In this document: positions 9,301 through 19,500 of the stretch, piece after piece
How positions within the stretch are numbered: the first letter of the stretch is position 1
How the letters are laid out: each line of letters starts with the position of its first letter
NCBI RefSeq assembly: GCF_047946665.1
Contig: NZ_CP172312.1
Location: 4,278,001-4,342,000, forward strand
Direction: 5' to 3'
Source of the DNA: Allohahella sp002354735
GTDB lineage: Bacteria; Pseudomonadota; Gammaproteobacteria; Pseudomonadales; Oleiphilaceae
Length of the DNA: 64,000 nucleotides
Made by a program: the position numbers and the translations under genes
The notes under the pieces: model-generated
The model's input: only the letters and a program-made list of their open reading frames with translations
What the model was told of the DNA's origin: nothing
Database searches by the model: none

Positions 9301-10107
9301 ATGAGTGCTCACTCCTTTCCTACATTCTTTCTTTCACACGGTGCACCTACGCTGGCATTGGATGATGTCCCGGCCAGTCGCTTTCTGAAATCACTCGGCG
9401 CCAGCCTGCCCAAACCCAGGGCGGTCATCGTCTTTTCGGCGCATCATGATGCCGCTACAACGACCGTGACCTCACCACGCAGGCCCAAAACGATCCACGA
9501 CTTCACCGGCTTCGAGGAGACACTATACGACCTCGAGTATCCTGCGTTCGGTGATCCAGCGCTTGCAGAGCGCATCGTTACCTTGCTCGAAGCCAACGGA
9601 TTTACTGCAGATGTCGACCCGGAGCGAGGACTGGATCACGGGGCGTGGGTGCCATTGTCGCTGCTGTTTCCGGCTGCCGATGTGCCAGTCGTGCAGGTCT
9701 CAATCAACTCGCGACGTGACGCCACATACCACTTCAAACTCGGCGAAGTACTGCGGCCTCTGCGAGACGACGGCTTCCTGATTCTGGGCACAGGAAGTAT
9801 CAGCCATAACCTGAGAATGGTGTCCTACGCCAAAGCGGATGCTGCAGCGCCAGAGTGGGTAACTCGCTTCTGCGACTGGATGGCGAAGAAGCTCATTGCA
9901 CGCGATCTGCCATCACTACTTGATTATCGAGCATTGGCGCCCGACGCGAGAAAAAACCATCCGAGTGATGAGCATCTGATGCCCCTCTACTGTGCGCTTG
10001 GCGCTGCGAATGACGATGCTGCTGTAAAGCGGATCCACCATAGTGTGACTTATGGTGTGATAGCGATGGACAGCTATCGGTTTGGCGGGGAAGTGGGGAA
10101 GAACTGA
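9301..10107 (+). CDS. Class III extradiol ring-cleavage dioxygenase family (DODA/YgiD-like)
   Basis: About 268 residues resembling the DODA-type dioxygenases (LigB superfamily). The N-terminal FFLSHGAPTLALDD, VIVFSAHHDA, the central GLDHGAWVPLSLLFP and LILGTGSISHNL provide the histidines that bind the active-site metal in this family. Substrates of relatives include DOPA and other catechols. The ATG at 9301 has AGG 8 bases upstream; the ATG at 9268 has no visible ribosome site. It stands alone after cra. A hairpin at 10108-10123 follows the stop but has no T-tract. Confidence 0.85.
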   Translation: MSAHSFPTFFLSHGAPTLALDDVPASRFLKSLGASLPKPRAVIVFSAHHDAATTTVTSPRRPKTIHDFTGFEETLYDLEYPAFGDPALAERIVTLLEANGFTADVDPERGLDHGAWVPLSLLFPAADVPVVQVSINSRRDATYHFKLGEVLRPLRDDGFLILGTGSISHNLRMVSYAKADAAAPEWVTRFCDWMAKKLIARDLPSLLDYRALAPDARKNHPSDEHLMPLYCALGAANDDAAVKRIHHSVTYGVIAMDSYRFGGEVGKN

Positions 10108-10138
10108 TCCGGCGAGTGCCGGACCAGGTGAGACAGCC

Positions 10139-11182
10139 CTACTGGAGATCCAGGGAAAAGTTACCCTGAACTCGGCTCTCGTCATCGAGGATCAGGTCGA
10201 AGCTACCGCTCGCGCGGTAGGCGTCTACCGACTCGATATTGAGTGAGCCCCCCTGAACGTAGGGGTCAAACTCGTCTTCGCTATCGTCATCCTCGTCATC
10301 GCCTTCCTCGTCCTCGTCGTCATTGGAGGCAATTTCGAGGGCAACATCCGCAGTCATGCTTCCAGCGTCTCCAAAGCCATCAACCTCGAAAACCCCTTCC
10401 TGTAGTTCGGTATTTGTTTCTATGAATAGCTCGATCTTGGTGTTCTGATAAGGCGCGACCAGCTCAATGATCCCGGAGTTGCTGAACGGGTTGTCATCAT
10501 CGGGTGGAACATTCTCGATGTAGCCGCAAACGCCGCCATTAGTCGTAAGGTTTTCGCCGCGATCGGCAACGAAAGATAACGACCCCTGATTGTACTCAGT
10601 TTGCGAGGAGATCTGTTTCATCTCCGACATGCCCCTGAGTTCGCCCCGGCAAACCATCTCTACCCGGTAGTCCGTGTCGGAGCGCTCGAAATACTCGTAC
10701 TCCATCTCACCGTTGCACGGCAGTTCACTCGGGTCGGCATCGACGTATTCATCCTTCTCGTTGAGCGTATCCTTGAATGCCTCGAGGGTCAGCGTGACGG
10801 GTGCCTCAGTGTCGCAGTCGTCGACGATGACCTCGTCGTCGCTCACATATCTGACGCTTGAAATCTGAGTGCTGTACTCGATCGGTTCGGCAGACTCTCC
10901 ACTTTCACGAGGAGCCCCTTCACCATATATTTCGTAGCGGCTGAGCCAGATGCCGGAAGTGCGGCCGAGGTTGGCCTCCTCCTTGGGAACAGCTTTGCCT
11001 GTTTTCTGTATGCGTACGGTGCCATCGGCAGAGCCGCCGCCCACCGGATCGCCAGTCACAGGATCGCCTTCGGGCTTATCCGTGCCGCCACCGCCACCTC
11101 CGCCACCACCGCAGGCGGTCATCGATACTGAAGCCGCCGCGATTGCGCTGACCAGAAAGAGTCTCTTCATTTCAGACTTCAT
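10139..11182 (-). CDS. Putative lipoprotein with poly-glycine linker, function unknown
   Basis: A 347-residue protein with a lipoprotein signal: a hydrophobic stretch ending SMTAC, the Cys followed by nine glycines, a common spacer in surface lipoproteins of marine bacteria. The rest is strongly acidic (an Asp/Glu run near residue 290, DDEDEEGDDEDDD) and carries several cysteines that could form disulphides. No known domain is recognised. A shorter relative lies at 25376-26095: both share YVSDDEVIVDDC/YLSDDEIIVDDC, a GxLSFxAD segment, GVCG, and a terminal DxYRxSGSFD...VQGNF. The ATG at 11182 follows GAGG. Convergent with the dioxygenase. The acidic runs suggest metal or salt adaptation, which is inference. 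Confidence 0.75.
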   Translation of the reverse strand: MKSEMKRLFLVSAIAAASVSMTACGGGGGGGGGTDKPEGDPVTGDPVGGGSADGTVRIQKTGKAVPKEEANLGRTSGIWLSRYEIYGEGAPRESGESAEPIEYSTQISSVRYVSDDEVIVDDCDTEAPVTLTLEAFKDTLNEKDEYVDADPSELPCNGEMEYEYFERSDTDYRVEMVCRGELRGMSEMKQISSQTEYNQGSLSFVADRGENLTTNGGVCGYIENVPPDDDNPFSNSGIIELVAPYQNTKIELFIETNTELQEGVFEVDGFGDAGSMTADVALEIASNDDEDEEGDDEDDDSEDEFDPYVQGGSLNIESVDAYRASGSFDLILDDESRVQGNFSLDLQ

Positions 11183-11433
11183 AATTCCTCACATCCCCTG
11201 TCGTTTAGCGTCCGATTGCTTCGCTGGCTGAAGCTTCTGAAACGCATCAGCACAACGAGCAGTGTGCTTGTCATGAGACGGACAAATGATGGGAATGACC
11301 TTTGAAATCAGTGAGAAAAAATAAACACGACTCAGATCGGGAAAGCTGTCCGTCACATCCCCTTGAACAGTCAACGCTGTTTCCGGGAGCTCGAAAGCTG
11401 CCCGGACGATCATTCATCACACAGGACATGTTT

Positions 11434-12315
11434 ATGGACACCTCAGCAGCATTCAGAATTACCCTGATCACAGCCGCCATCGCAATGGGCAGCACCTCCG
11501 CATCGGCGCTGGTCATTACTGAAACCAGCAATGGCCAGGCACTGCTGGGGTCGATACTTGGTTCCGGTGTCGTTGCCGACGCCGAGTCAGTCAACTACAA
11601 GGGCGAGAGCGGTCAGGCCGCCTTCTTCAGCGGCGGCTTATCTGCCGGCATCGGTATCGACAGCGGCATCCTGTTGACCAGCGGCAGTGCGAGCCTCGTT
11701 GATGGTACGAACAGTTCTTCCGAAGCTGGCACACGCTGGGGCAGTGAAGGCGATGCGGACCTCGATGCGCTGGTGAGCGGCGAAACCCGTGACGCCAACG
11801 TACTCGAATTCGATTTCATCAGCACAGGTGGAGACCTATTCTTCAATTACGTGTTCGCTTCGGAGGAATACAACGAGTACGTCGATACCCAGTTCAACGA
11901 CGTGTTTGCGTTTTACGTCGATGGCATCAACATCGCCCTGGTCGGTGATGACCCCGTTTCGGTGAATACCGTCAACTGTGGCAATACCGGCACCGCAAGC
12001 GGGATGAATTGCGGACTCTTCAATAATAACGAGGGACTGGGCGGCGATGCGGCGTACAATATCGAATACGATGGCTTCACTGATGTTTTCACTGCGTCCA
12101 TTACTGGTCTGACCGCCGGCACGCACACCATGAAACTCGCCATTGCAGACCGCAGTGACGGCTATCTGGATTCGGGCGTATTCATTCAGGCGAATTCATT
12201 TTCGAGCGTACCAACTCCGCCTACTACGGGCACTGAGGTACCGGTTCCTGGTTCACTGGCTTTGATTGGTGTAGGTCTGGCAGGACTGCTGGCTCGCCGT
12301 AGCAAGATCAGCTGA
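11434..12315 (+). CDS. Choice-of-anchor L domain surface protein with PEP-CTERM signal
   Basis: A 293-residue exported protein. It has a signal peptide (LITAAIAMGSTSASA), a choice-of-anchor L type beta domain (FNYVFASEEYNEYV, FNDVFAFYVDG and HTMKLAIADRSDGYLDSGVF are its usual signatures), and a C-terminal sorting signal VPVPGSLALIGVGLAG followed by LLARRSK. The tail has the order expected for exosortase substrates: motif, hydrophobic segment, basic end. The ATG at 11434 is selected because AGGA lies 7 bases before it; upstream in-frame starts would bury the signal peptide. No exosortase gene is in the window. Divergent from the poly-Gly lipoprotein. Confidence 0.85.
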   Translation: MDTSAAFRITLITAAIAMGSTSASALVITETSNGQALLGSILGSGVVADAESVNYKGESGQAAFFSGGLSAGIGIDSGILLTSGSASLVDGTNSSSEAGTRWGSEGDADLDALVSGETRDANVLEFDFISTGGDLFFNYVFASEEYNEYVDTQFNDVFAFYVDGINIALVGDDPVSVNTVNCGNTGTASGMNCGLFNNNEGLGGDAAYNIEYDGFTDVFTASITGLTAGTHTMKLAIADRSDGYLDSGVFIQANSFSSVPTPPTTGTEVPVPGSLALIGVGLAGLLARRSKIS

Positions 12316-12322
12316 GAAGGGA

Positions 12323-12356
12323 AAAGCTGCCAGACGGCACGTCCGCTGGCAGCTTT
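12323..12356. terminator. Bidirectional intrinsic terminator
   Basis: Inverted repeat AAAGCTGCCAG / CTGGCAGCTTT (arms 12323-12333 and 12346-12356) with a smaller inner stem, flanked by A and T runs on both sides. It separates two convergent genes ending at 12315 and 12369 and can serve both strands. Confidence 0.85.
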
Positions 12357-12368
12357 GATCAGGTAGGG

Positions 12369-13139
12369 CTATTTCGCAGAACGACGGCGTCTGGACAACG
12401 CGAACAGGCCAAGACCACCGGCCAGGAGTGGCAGGGTTGCGCCCACTGGAACCTGTGGTCCGCCAATTTCTGTCGTCAGCTTGGCCGTAATGGCTGTGCC
12501 GAAGTCATTGAAATCATTGGCCGCCAGGGTAAAGCTGTCTTCGCCGTACTGAACGTTATTGGCATAGTAGGCAATGAGGTCGGGATCAGCGCCAATGGTG
12601 ATGGCATTGATGACATCGTACCCTGCGGCGACTGCTGCATCTCGGCCTTCAGTACCTTCCAGTCCGCTTTTGCGTGGCCCATCGCTGGAAACATCCATGA
12701 TCTGCCGGTCAGACTCGAAGTCGTTGGCATTGATGTTGTTGGCATAGGTGGCCGCATAATTCAGAGCGGTCTGTGGGGCCGTGCCGTCGGCAAACGGACG
12801 ACTGATAGACTCGAGAATATCCGCAAAATCATTGACAGAAGCGGCGTAAACCTGAGTCCAGGGCAATACCTCTGCCTGCTGGGTCGGGCTAGCCCACATG
12901 ATCATATTGACGGCTATCGAATTAGTGTCGTTCGAATCGATCGCAGCTTGAACATCAGCGCTACGGAACGCATTGGCGTAGCCTTGAAGCTGAAGATCGT
13001 ATTCTGATGCATCGACGCTGCCAGACACGTCTACCAGCAGGCTCAATTCGAGACCAACGGGAACGGCGTGTGCCGGTATTGCTGTCATGAGTGCACCGAA
13101 CATGGTGCTGGTGAGGAATAACTTCCGGGAGGGATTCAT
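12369..13139 (-). CDS. DUF1194 (von Willebrand A-like) exported protein with VPLPA-type sorting tail
   Basis: A 256-residue protein with a signal peptide (LTSTMFGALMTAIPAHA), a VWA-like domain with an intact metal-adhesion motif start (LLVDVSGSVD) and the DUF1194 hallmark MDVSSDGPRKSG, and a C-terminal tail VPVGATLPLLAGGLGLFAL then SRRRR. That tail resembles the VPLPA subclass of PEP-CTERM signals. It is likely exported and processed by an exosortase encoded elsewhere. VWA domains usually bind proteins in a metal-dependent manner. The ATG at 13139 has AGGA 7 bases upstream. The preceding 13140-13381 stretch holds two inverted repeats and no gene. Confidence 0.87.
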   Translation of the reverse strand: MNPSRKLFLTSTMFGALMTAIPAHAVPVGLELSLLVDVSGSVDASEYDLQLQGYANAFRSADVQAAIDSNDTNSIAVNMIMWASPTQQAEVLPWTQVYAASVNDFADILESISRPFADGTAPQTALNYAATYANNINANDFESDRQIMDVSSDGPRKSGLEGTEGRDAAVAAGYDVINAITIGADPDLIAYYANNVQYGEDSFTLAANDFNDFGTAITAKLTTEIGGPQVPVGATLPLLAGGLGLFALSRRRRSAK

Positions 13140-13272
13140 AGAAACATCCTGTTTATGTAGGTTTCGATCAAGGCTCCGGAGAGCCCGCCTTGTATTCACT
13201 GGTCGGCGATGAAAACTGCATAAATTAAATCGCTGGTCTACGAGAGACACATACGCCAAGGATGCGGAGTCG

Positions 13273-13338
13273 AGACGCTAGCGTCTATCGTTCTTTCGGA
13301 TCAGTTGGTAGTCTGGAGAGTACGCTGCACTCTCCAGA
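13273..13338. repeat. Two inverted repeats in the gap before the DUF1194 gene
   Basis: A perfect 14-bp palindrome AGACGCTAGCGTCT lies at 13273-13286, and a 10-bp-arm hairpin TCTGGAGAGT / ACTCTCCAGA at 13312-13321 and 13329-13338. Neither is followed by a T-run. The hairpin lies after the gene ending at 13382 on the minus strand and before the promoter of the DUF1194 gene, so it may stop transcription or cap an mRNA; the palindrome could be an operator. Confidence 0.5.
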
Positions 13339-13381
13339 AAGGATCGTAACACGCAGCGCAGGGCTATCTCCACGACCGCCG

Positions 13382-14170
13382 TTAGCGGGATGCGTCGGAG
13401 GTGGAAATATCCGGGACAGGTATGGGTAATGGCGCTTCCTCACCCTTGAACAGCGTGCCTGTGCTGACAACCCAGCCAGCGTCATCTCGGGCCTCGATGG
13501 TATAGGGGGCATCAGGCGTGAAAACGCCGGCATAGGTCACGCCATCGCTCTGCGTGATCATGACCTGGTTTTCCTCATTGAATTCCTGCAAATGACCGCG
13601 CCAGGTGATGGACCCGTCGCGGTGATCCTCTACCTCGTCAACCACCATCTGATAGATGCTGTTGGCCTGCTCGATGGGAATTTCCATGGTATCGCCGGGC
13701 ATCAGGGTTTCAACTTTCAGGGCGTTGAAACGGATGAAGGTCCGACCGTCGTAACGGTCCTCATCCGCCAGATCCATCTGCTCCGCAACGCTGTCATCTG
13801 CTTGCCACGCACTCGGCTGCTGAATAGCCGCGAGGACCTGTGCAGGATCGAAAGTCTTGTTCTCACGCCGGGCCTGCATTTCTGTCAGGCGCGATTCGAG
13901 GGTGGGGTAATCCGGATTATCACCAAGTTCGATCTCGGCGGGACTCAGCGAGGCGGGCGGCGATGAAGTGCCCGCCTGCCCAACCGATTGCGAACTGGCC
14001 TTGGGTCCTTCACCTTCCGCTCCGGACGGAGTCGATGGCTGCTGCACGGGCGCCGAATTCGGCGCCGCCAGCGAGTCTGCAGTCGGCTCGCTTCCCATAA
14101 GATATACCGTGACAGCTGCGGCCGTGACGAAAGCACTCGTCAGGCCGATCATCATGAGTCTCTGTTTCAT
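13382..14170 (-). CDS. Exported propeptide-like protein coupled to the metalloproteases
   Basis: About 262 residues: an N-terminal membrane anchor or signal segment (MIGLTSAFVTAAAVTVYLMG), a Pro/Ser/Gly-rich spacer to about residue 80, and a C-terminal region with ITWRGHLQ, VMITQSDGVTYAGVFTPD and YTIEARDDAGWVVS. This last region recalls the N-terminal propeptide of M12-type (reprolysin-like) bacterial metalloproteases, which both neighbouring protease genes lack. It starts right at the TAG of the upstream protease (GTG at 14176 overlaps it; ATG at 14170 is used here), so co-translation is likely. I infer a chaperone or inhibitor acting in trans; the propeptide likeness is by eye only. Confidence 0.6.
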   Translation of the reverse strand: MKQRLMMIGLTSAFVTAAAVTVYLMGSEPTADSLAAPNSAPVQQPSTPSGAEGEGPKASSQSVGQAGTSSPPASLSPAEIELGDNPDYPTLESRLTEMQARRENKTFDPAQVLAAIQQPSAWQADDSVAEQMDLADEDRYDGRTFIRFNALKVETLMPGDTMEIPIEQANSIYQMVVDEVEDHRDGSITWRGHLQEFNEENQVMITQSDGVTYAGVFTPDAPYTIEARDDAGWVVSTGTLFKGEEAPLPIPVPDISTSDASR

Positions 14171-14175
14171 CGGCA

Positions 14176-15219
14176 CTAGATGTTTCGTCGCACAACGATG
14201 GATGAGGCTGTGTCATTGATGCCGCGCGGAAAGCCGGCATTGTCGCTGGTATAGGTCGTTCGTGTTCCAGTGAAGTTGTGGTGCTGGTAGAAATCTACCG
14301 CCCAGCCGGCAGGGACTCGCACTGAGGAGAGATCGTCATTCTTCATACCGCGGGCAATCAGGTCCGACATATTGTGCCGGCCTTCCGGCAGCGAGATTGA
14401 GTAGCCACCATAGTTGTAATGCTGATAAACCGTGGCCTCTGCGCCACCTGGTGGATTGGTAGGTGTGGTAGGCGTGGTTTTCGAAGCACGGAAGCCTGCA
14501 ATTTCATCCCGAATATTGTTGATGGCCTTTGCCGCGTCTGCCTGTAGAGCCTGACCCTCAGGTACACCGCAGGGCACACCTGAACAGCTGATGCGCGGGT
14601 TGGAGAACTTGGCGATGCTGCGTGCGCCACCATAGAGCCAGGGGTAGCTCATGATGGTGCCGAACAGGCCATCTACGCCATGGCCCAGACCATACTTGTA
14701 GCGCGAGCCACCTGTGTCACCCTGGCGCCGGGAATGGGTGAGCCCCATGTTGTGGCCCATCTCGTGCGCCAGTGTTGTCGCACCGCACTTTGGACCAGTG
14801 ACGCTGAAGGCCCAGTCGGGATGAATGCCCACCCAGGCTACGCCGCAGCCGCCGTGCCGATGGATCTGTGCGACGTAGTCCGCACCCACTTCATCGCGCT
14901 TGGCCCTGATGGCGCCAGTGCTACCAGGCGAGACGGGCGGGGTGATGTTCCTCAGGACTTCACTCATGTCAGAGCCAGCAGGGTTGTGCAGCATGGTACC
15001 AACGAGGCGCACCTGCAGATCGATCTGACTATTGCTATAGAAGGTGTTGACCTGATCGACGAGATTGCGGATGGCAGTATTGGGATCGCCGAAATGGCTT
15101 CGTGACTCATTATCGTAGAGTACCAGCAGGTCCAGTGTAGCGGCCTGAACGGCGCAGGGGAGGACGGCGAAGCCGAGTACGGCCATGGTGTTCTTCAGTG
15201 TTCTGTTCTGGAGAAGCAT
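14176..15219 (-). CDS. Secreted zinc metalloprotease with beta-gamma-crystallin tail (copy 1)
   Basis: A 347-residue exported protease. Signal peptide to about residue 26 (VLGFAVLPCAVQA); M12-like catalytic domain with zinc site HEMGHNMGLTH (His152, Glu153, His156, His162) and a downstream Met-turn (TIMSYPW, Met190); a Thr/Pro linker (TTPTTPTNPPGG); and a C-terminal beta-gamma-crystallin-like domain (about 262-347) with NDDLSSV, fitting the (N/D)(N/D)xx(S/T)S calcium motif. Mature sequence begins directly at the catalytic domain (ATLDLLVLYDN), so no internal propeptide is visible. Paralogue of the next gene upstream. Probably degrades protein outside the cell, with calcium-stabilised tail. 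Confidence 0.85.
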   Translation of the reverse strand: MLLQNRTLKNTMAVLGFAVLPCAVQAATLDLLVLYDNESRSHFGDPNTAIRNLVDQVNTFYSNSQIDLQVRLVGTMLHNPAGSDMSEVLRNITPPVSPGSTGAIRAKRDEVGADYVAQIHRHGGCGVAWVGIHPDWAFSVTGPKCGATTLAHEMGHNMGLTHSRRQGDTGGSRYKYGLGHGVDGLFGTIMSYPWLYGGARSIAKFSNPRISCSGVPCGVPEGQALQADAAKAINNIRDEIAGFRASKTTPTTPTNPPGGAEATVYQHYNYGGYSISLPEGRHNMSDLIARGMKNDDLSSVRVPAGWAVDFYQHHNFTGTRTTYTSDNAGFPRGINDTASSIVVRRNI

Positions 15220-15419
15220 CCTGATTATCCATTTTATGGTTGTTGGTGCCTGGGCCAGAGCATTACGACCCAGTAAGACGGTCAACCACTAGTGTCCGGG
15301 AAGGGACGCTACGACCGGAAGAATCGAGAGTGTAAGGACAGTCGCCAGATCTGGCGTCGTCGGATCGGACGACAATCCCTCTGTAGCACATTTTGTGTGA
15401 CGTAGTTCGCGCAGTTGAT

Positions 15420-16442
15420 CTACTCGATGTTTCTGCGCACCACAACGGCAGAGGCGGTGTTGTTCACAAACCAGGGTAGTGCAAACTTGTTGCTGGTGTA
15501 GGTGCTGCGGGTGCCCGAAAAATGCTGATGCTCATAAACGTCGACAGCCCAGCCGGCAGGCACTTTCACTGAAGAAAGATCGTCATTTTGCAGGCCACGA
15601 TCAATCAGATCCTGTAGATCATAGCGTCCCTCGGGTAGTGCGATCGAATAGCCGTGGTAGGCGATGAACTGAAAAAGTTCGACCTTGGCGTCGTCATTGT
15701 TCGAACGCCGAAAAGCGGCTATTTCATCACGTACCGTATTCAGTGCAGTGGCCGCATCAGCCTGCTCAGGTTCGCCTTCGGGCACGCCACAGGGTACCCC
15801 GGAACAGATCAGACGCGGATTGGAAAATTTCGACACTGCCGGAGCGCCGTTGAACATCCAGGGGTAGGTCATCACGGTGCCGAACAGGCCATCTACGCCG
15901 TGCCCAAGACCGTACGCAAAGCGGGTGCCGCTTGTGTCGCCCTGCAGTCTCGAATGATTCAGCCCCATGGTATGGCCAATTTCATGAGCCAGCGTGACTG
16001 CGCCGCAATCAGGGCCTGTCACGCTGAACGCCCACTCGCTAGCCACGGCTACCCAGGCGATACCACATGTTCCTTTTCCGTGGAGCTGCGCAACATAATC
16101 AGCACCTGTCTCTTCACGCCTTGCACTGATAGCTGCTGTGGTTTCTGGTGAGATGGTCGGCGTGATGGCATGCAGCACTGCCGCCATGTCATCACCGGGG
16201 GCGTCATTGAGCATGGTATCGACCAGACGAAGATGGATATCGACGTCGCTGTTGCGGTATATGGCGTTAACCTGATCGACCAGGTTGCGGATGCCGGTGT
16301 TCGGGCTGCCATTGAAGTAGTTACTGGTTTCGGTATCGTACAATATCAGCAGGTCGACAGTCGCAGCCTGGAGTGTGCACGGCAATATCGTCAGCCCCAA
16401 TGCGGACAGGCCGCATTTCAGCTTCTCATTCCTTTTTTGCAT
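15420..16442 (-). CDS. Secreted zinc metalloprotease with beta-gamma-crystallin tail (copy 2)
   Basis: A 340-residue paralogue of the neighbouring protease with the same plan: signal peptide (ALGLTILPCTLQA), catalytic domain with HEIGHTMGLNH (His153, Glu154, His157, His163), Met-turn TVMTYPW, conserved cysteine pair CSGVPCGVPEG, and a beta-gamma-crystallin-like tail with NDDLSSV and ending VVVRRNIE. It lacks the long Thr/Pro linker of copy 1. The ATG at 16442 has GGAC upstream; an upstream TTG at 16460 is possible. The 200-bp gap to copy 1 holds no gene. The pair points to a local tandem duplication. Confidence 0.85.
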   Translation of the reverse strand: MQKRNEKLKCGLSALGLTILPCTLQAATVDLLILYDTETSNYFNGSPNTGIRNLVDQVNAIYRNSDVDIHLRLVDTMLNDAPGDDMAAVLHAITPTISPETTAAISARREETGADYVAQLHGKGTCGIAWVAVASEWAFSVTGPDCGAVTLAHEIGHTMGLNHSRLQGDTSGTRFAYGLGHGVDGLFGTVMTYPWMFNGAPAVSKFSNPRLICSGVPCGVPEGEPEQADAATALNTVRDEIAAFRRSNNDDAKVELFQFIAYHGYSIALPEGRYDLQDLIDRGLQNDDLSSVKVPAGWAVDVYEHQHFSGTRSTYTSNKFALPWFVNNTASAVVVRRNIE

Positions 16443-16588
16443 GATGAAAGTCCATTTCAATATTGATGAGAGAAGGCGCCGCCCTTCAGAGACGGAGTGT
16501 ATGCCGAAGCATGCCTTGTCACCTCGGCTGATTGGCCGGTCCAGCGAAATGAGACTCTTGTAGCGTGACGCAAGTCACGCCGCGCCTG

Positions 16589-19500
16589 TCAGGCGGGCTC
16601 GAGAGAGGCCGGCGTGGTGGTTTCAAGAGGCGCCAGTAGGGCGCGAAGCTGAGTAGACGGGCTTCCCGCAGGCCCTACACCGAAACTATCCGGGTCGCCG
16701 AACACGATGAAGAAATCCCTTGCCCGCGATACGGCTACATTGAGCATACTGGGACTCGCATCATAGAATCTGCTGATCGCGCCATCACCTTGCGCATACA
16801 CGCTGGAGAAAAGCACGAGCGTTCGTTCCGCGCCCTGCAGGGCATGCACGGTGCCTACGGTGATTGTCGGCAGGCCGTGCTGCCTGAGGGCCTGGCGGAT
16901 CCGTATGGCCTGTTTTGCAAAAGGCGTGATGATCCCAACCTGCGTAGTCAGAATGTCGCTGTCATCCATTGCGTCAACGGCATCGGAAGCATTCGACCTG
17001 ACATACGCCACGATTTGCTGCCGGTTGTCAGCGAGCCATCGTGCGATGGCGACAGTCTCCTTATCGTTGACCCTGCTACCGCCTTTGGACTTCGAGCTGC
17101 CCTTGATCGGGCAGAGTCCGAACTGTGGCCAGGGACCAGCACGCAGCGGGTTGCCGCGTAGAGGCTCCAGTACACCCTGATAAACCAGCGAATTGCAGTA
17201 GCTGATGATCGAGTCATGGCAGCGACGGTGCTCGGTCAGATAGAAGCCGCGCTGAAGAGTCTCGAGCTGATGAAAGCGACTCTGCCGCTGAGCCACGGCC
17301 ATGAGATTACCGACGCTGGCCATGAGTCCCGACCTCAGCCAGAATTCATCGTGATCGGCCTCGCCCTGCAACAGGCCGAAGCGTTCGAGATTGGCGCGGT
17401 CAATGCTTGCCGGCACGTTCCACACCGGCTCTATCTGGTTCGTATCGCCTACTACCAGCGCCTGCTTCGCCAGTGCGAAAGTTGCGGCAGCTACTTCGGG
17501 TAGAGCCTGGCCCGCTTCATCGACGATAAGCAGATCGATCTTGCCAAAGAGCGGAATATCCTTCCACAGCGCATTGACCTTCTCAAAGGCTGTGAAGAAG
17601 CTCGGCACCATGTACAAGGTGGAGACGAAGCAGGGCGTAAGCTTGGCATAGCGTCGCCACTTGCGGAGAATTTTTGCCGGTGACCTGCGATCAGCATCCT
17701 CTGAGTTCACGAAGCTACGGGTTTCCTCAAGCCAACGGGCCTCCCAATAATGCGTCGCCAGCTTGAAAGCGGTGAAGCGTAGGCTGCAATCCTGTATGGA
17801 TTCCAGTCGCTCACGCAGCGCTGCCAGGCTCTGTCTCTCAGGCGCGTCATCAGCCGGCTCGTCAGCCGGATTTTTCGGCGCGTGGCGGTTCATCCACGCC
17901 TCCAGCTGGTGTTTCTGCTCGAAATATTTCTGCGAGAAGCGCTGGATGCGCTCGATCTGCGCGACAGCTAGTATTGTGTTCTTCTTCACGTCCCCTATGG
18001 CTGCGCGATAATGGCGCTCAACATCGATATCGCTCCAGCTCTCGAGATTGATCAGCCACTCGTTGAGTTGCCGGGCATTTTCGAGCGCATTCTTTCGCGC
18101 CACGAAAGGCACCCAGGACAGCAACTTGTTCCAGTAGGAGCGGGCACGCCAGGCGCGGTGGAATGTATCCAGCTGATCAAGCAACGCGTCTTCATTCACC
18201 TCGAGCTCGGCGATACCCTTGCGAATCTGATCAAGACTCGCAAGGAGGGCGGACTCACTGCCAAAAAGGTCTTCCAGTTCGGCCTTGAGCGTTTGCAGAC
18301 CATCGAGTAGCTCGTAGCCTTTCAGCATATCGGCTTCGGTGGCTCGCAGTGCCTCAAGCAATAAAGCCCGTGCCTCAGCTACTGTAGCGATATCCTGCTC
18401 GTGCCAGGCGCTCGCCTTGTTGAGGAACTCGGGCTCGGCCGCTTCAAGATACCGAGCAGTCTGCATGGCAGCCATAACACCCTCACCCCTGGGGCCGTGG
18501 AAGGCAAAGGCATTCCGCTCATTGGCCAGTGCAGATGAGCAGCAATACAGGCCATAAGTCGACAGTTCCGGTAGCCATCGACCTCGTAAGCTCGCCTCAA
18601 TGTCCGCCTCATCTATTTTGGCAAAACTGTCCAGGATATTCGTGACGGCCTGATTACTGTTGGAGGCTGCAACGATGATCGGCGGCTCCTGTTCCTGCAG
18701 TGCACTGGAAACGAACAGGTTCGCAACTACTGAACGGAGCAGGGTGGTCTTGCCAGTGCCAGGTGGACCATTCACAGCCAGCAGCTCCCCTTCGCCGCCA
18801 TTGGTAATCTGGTGATGCAGTGCAATTCGCTGTTTCGGTGAGAGCGGGAACTCGCCAGTCATCTGACCGAGGTGTCGACTGGCGGCTTCGCGATGCTGTG
18901 CCTCATCCATCAGCGGCTGCAGTGGTTCAGCCTCCCGGCTGATAAAGCGACGGTACAGCGCGCTTGGGGCGTCTCCGTCTTCAATATTCTCCAGCACCTG
19001 CACCATACGTTTGCGGGCTCCGCTGACCGGTGGCTCGAGCAGCAACATGGCCTGGGGAGAACACGTGTATTCGTCGTGCAGCTGCTCCTGAAAGTCGCTA
19101 CCGGTAACTGCCGTAACCATGCCCTCGGCGAAATCGACCAGATCCTGCCAGCACTTGACCGCTTCGAAACTGGTGCGTGAGAGATACTCATCCAGTGCTG
19201 CAAACTCACCAAGCGGGATATTCTGGCTGCCATTCGGTGAGAGCCAGAGCCGCGGCATTGAGGGCGCCATCTTTCCCGGCGTCAGTTCGCCATCGCGGTT
19301 CAATTCAACGAACACGACTAGCGGCATGAGGACGGCTCGCTTGTAGCTATTGCGTCGTCCGCCTTTTGATTCGAGTAGATCGACCCGCGGGAACATGACA
19401 AGACTCGCCGTCTCCGGATGCTTGCCATTACCAGATTTACGATCAAAGACTTCGAAAACAGCCGCCGCTGTCGCTTCGTCCACCCAGCCTGTATGCCAGG

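Noticed and set aside
10108..10123. Hairpin TCCGGC-GAGT-GCCGGA after the dioxygenase as a terminator
   Set aside because: There is no T-tract on either side, so intrinsic termination is not supported.
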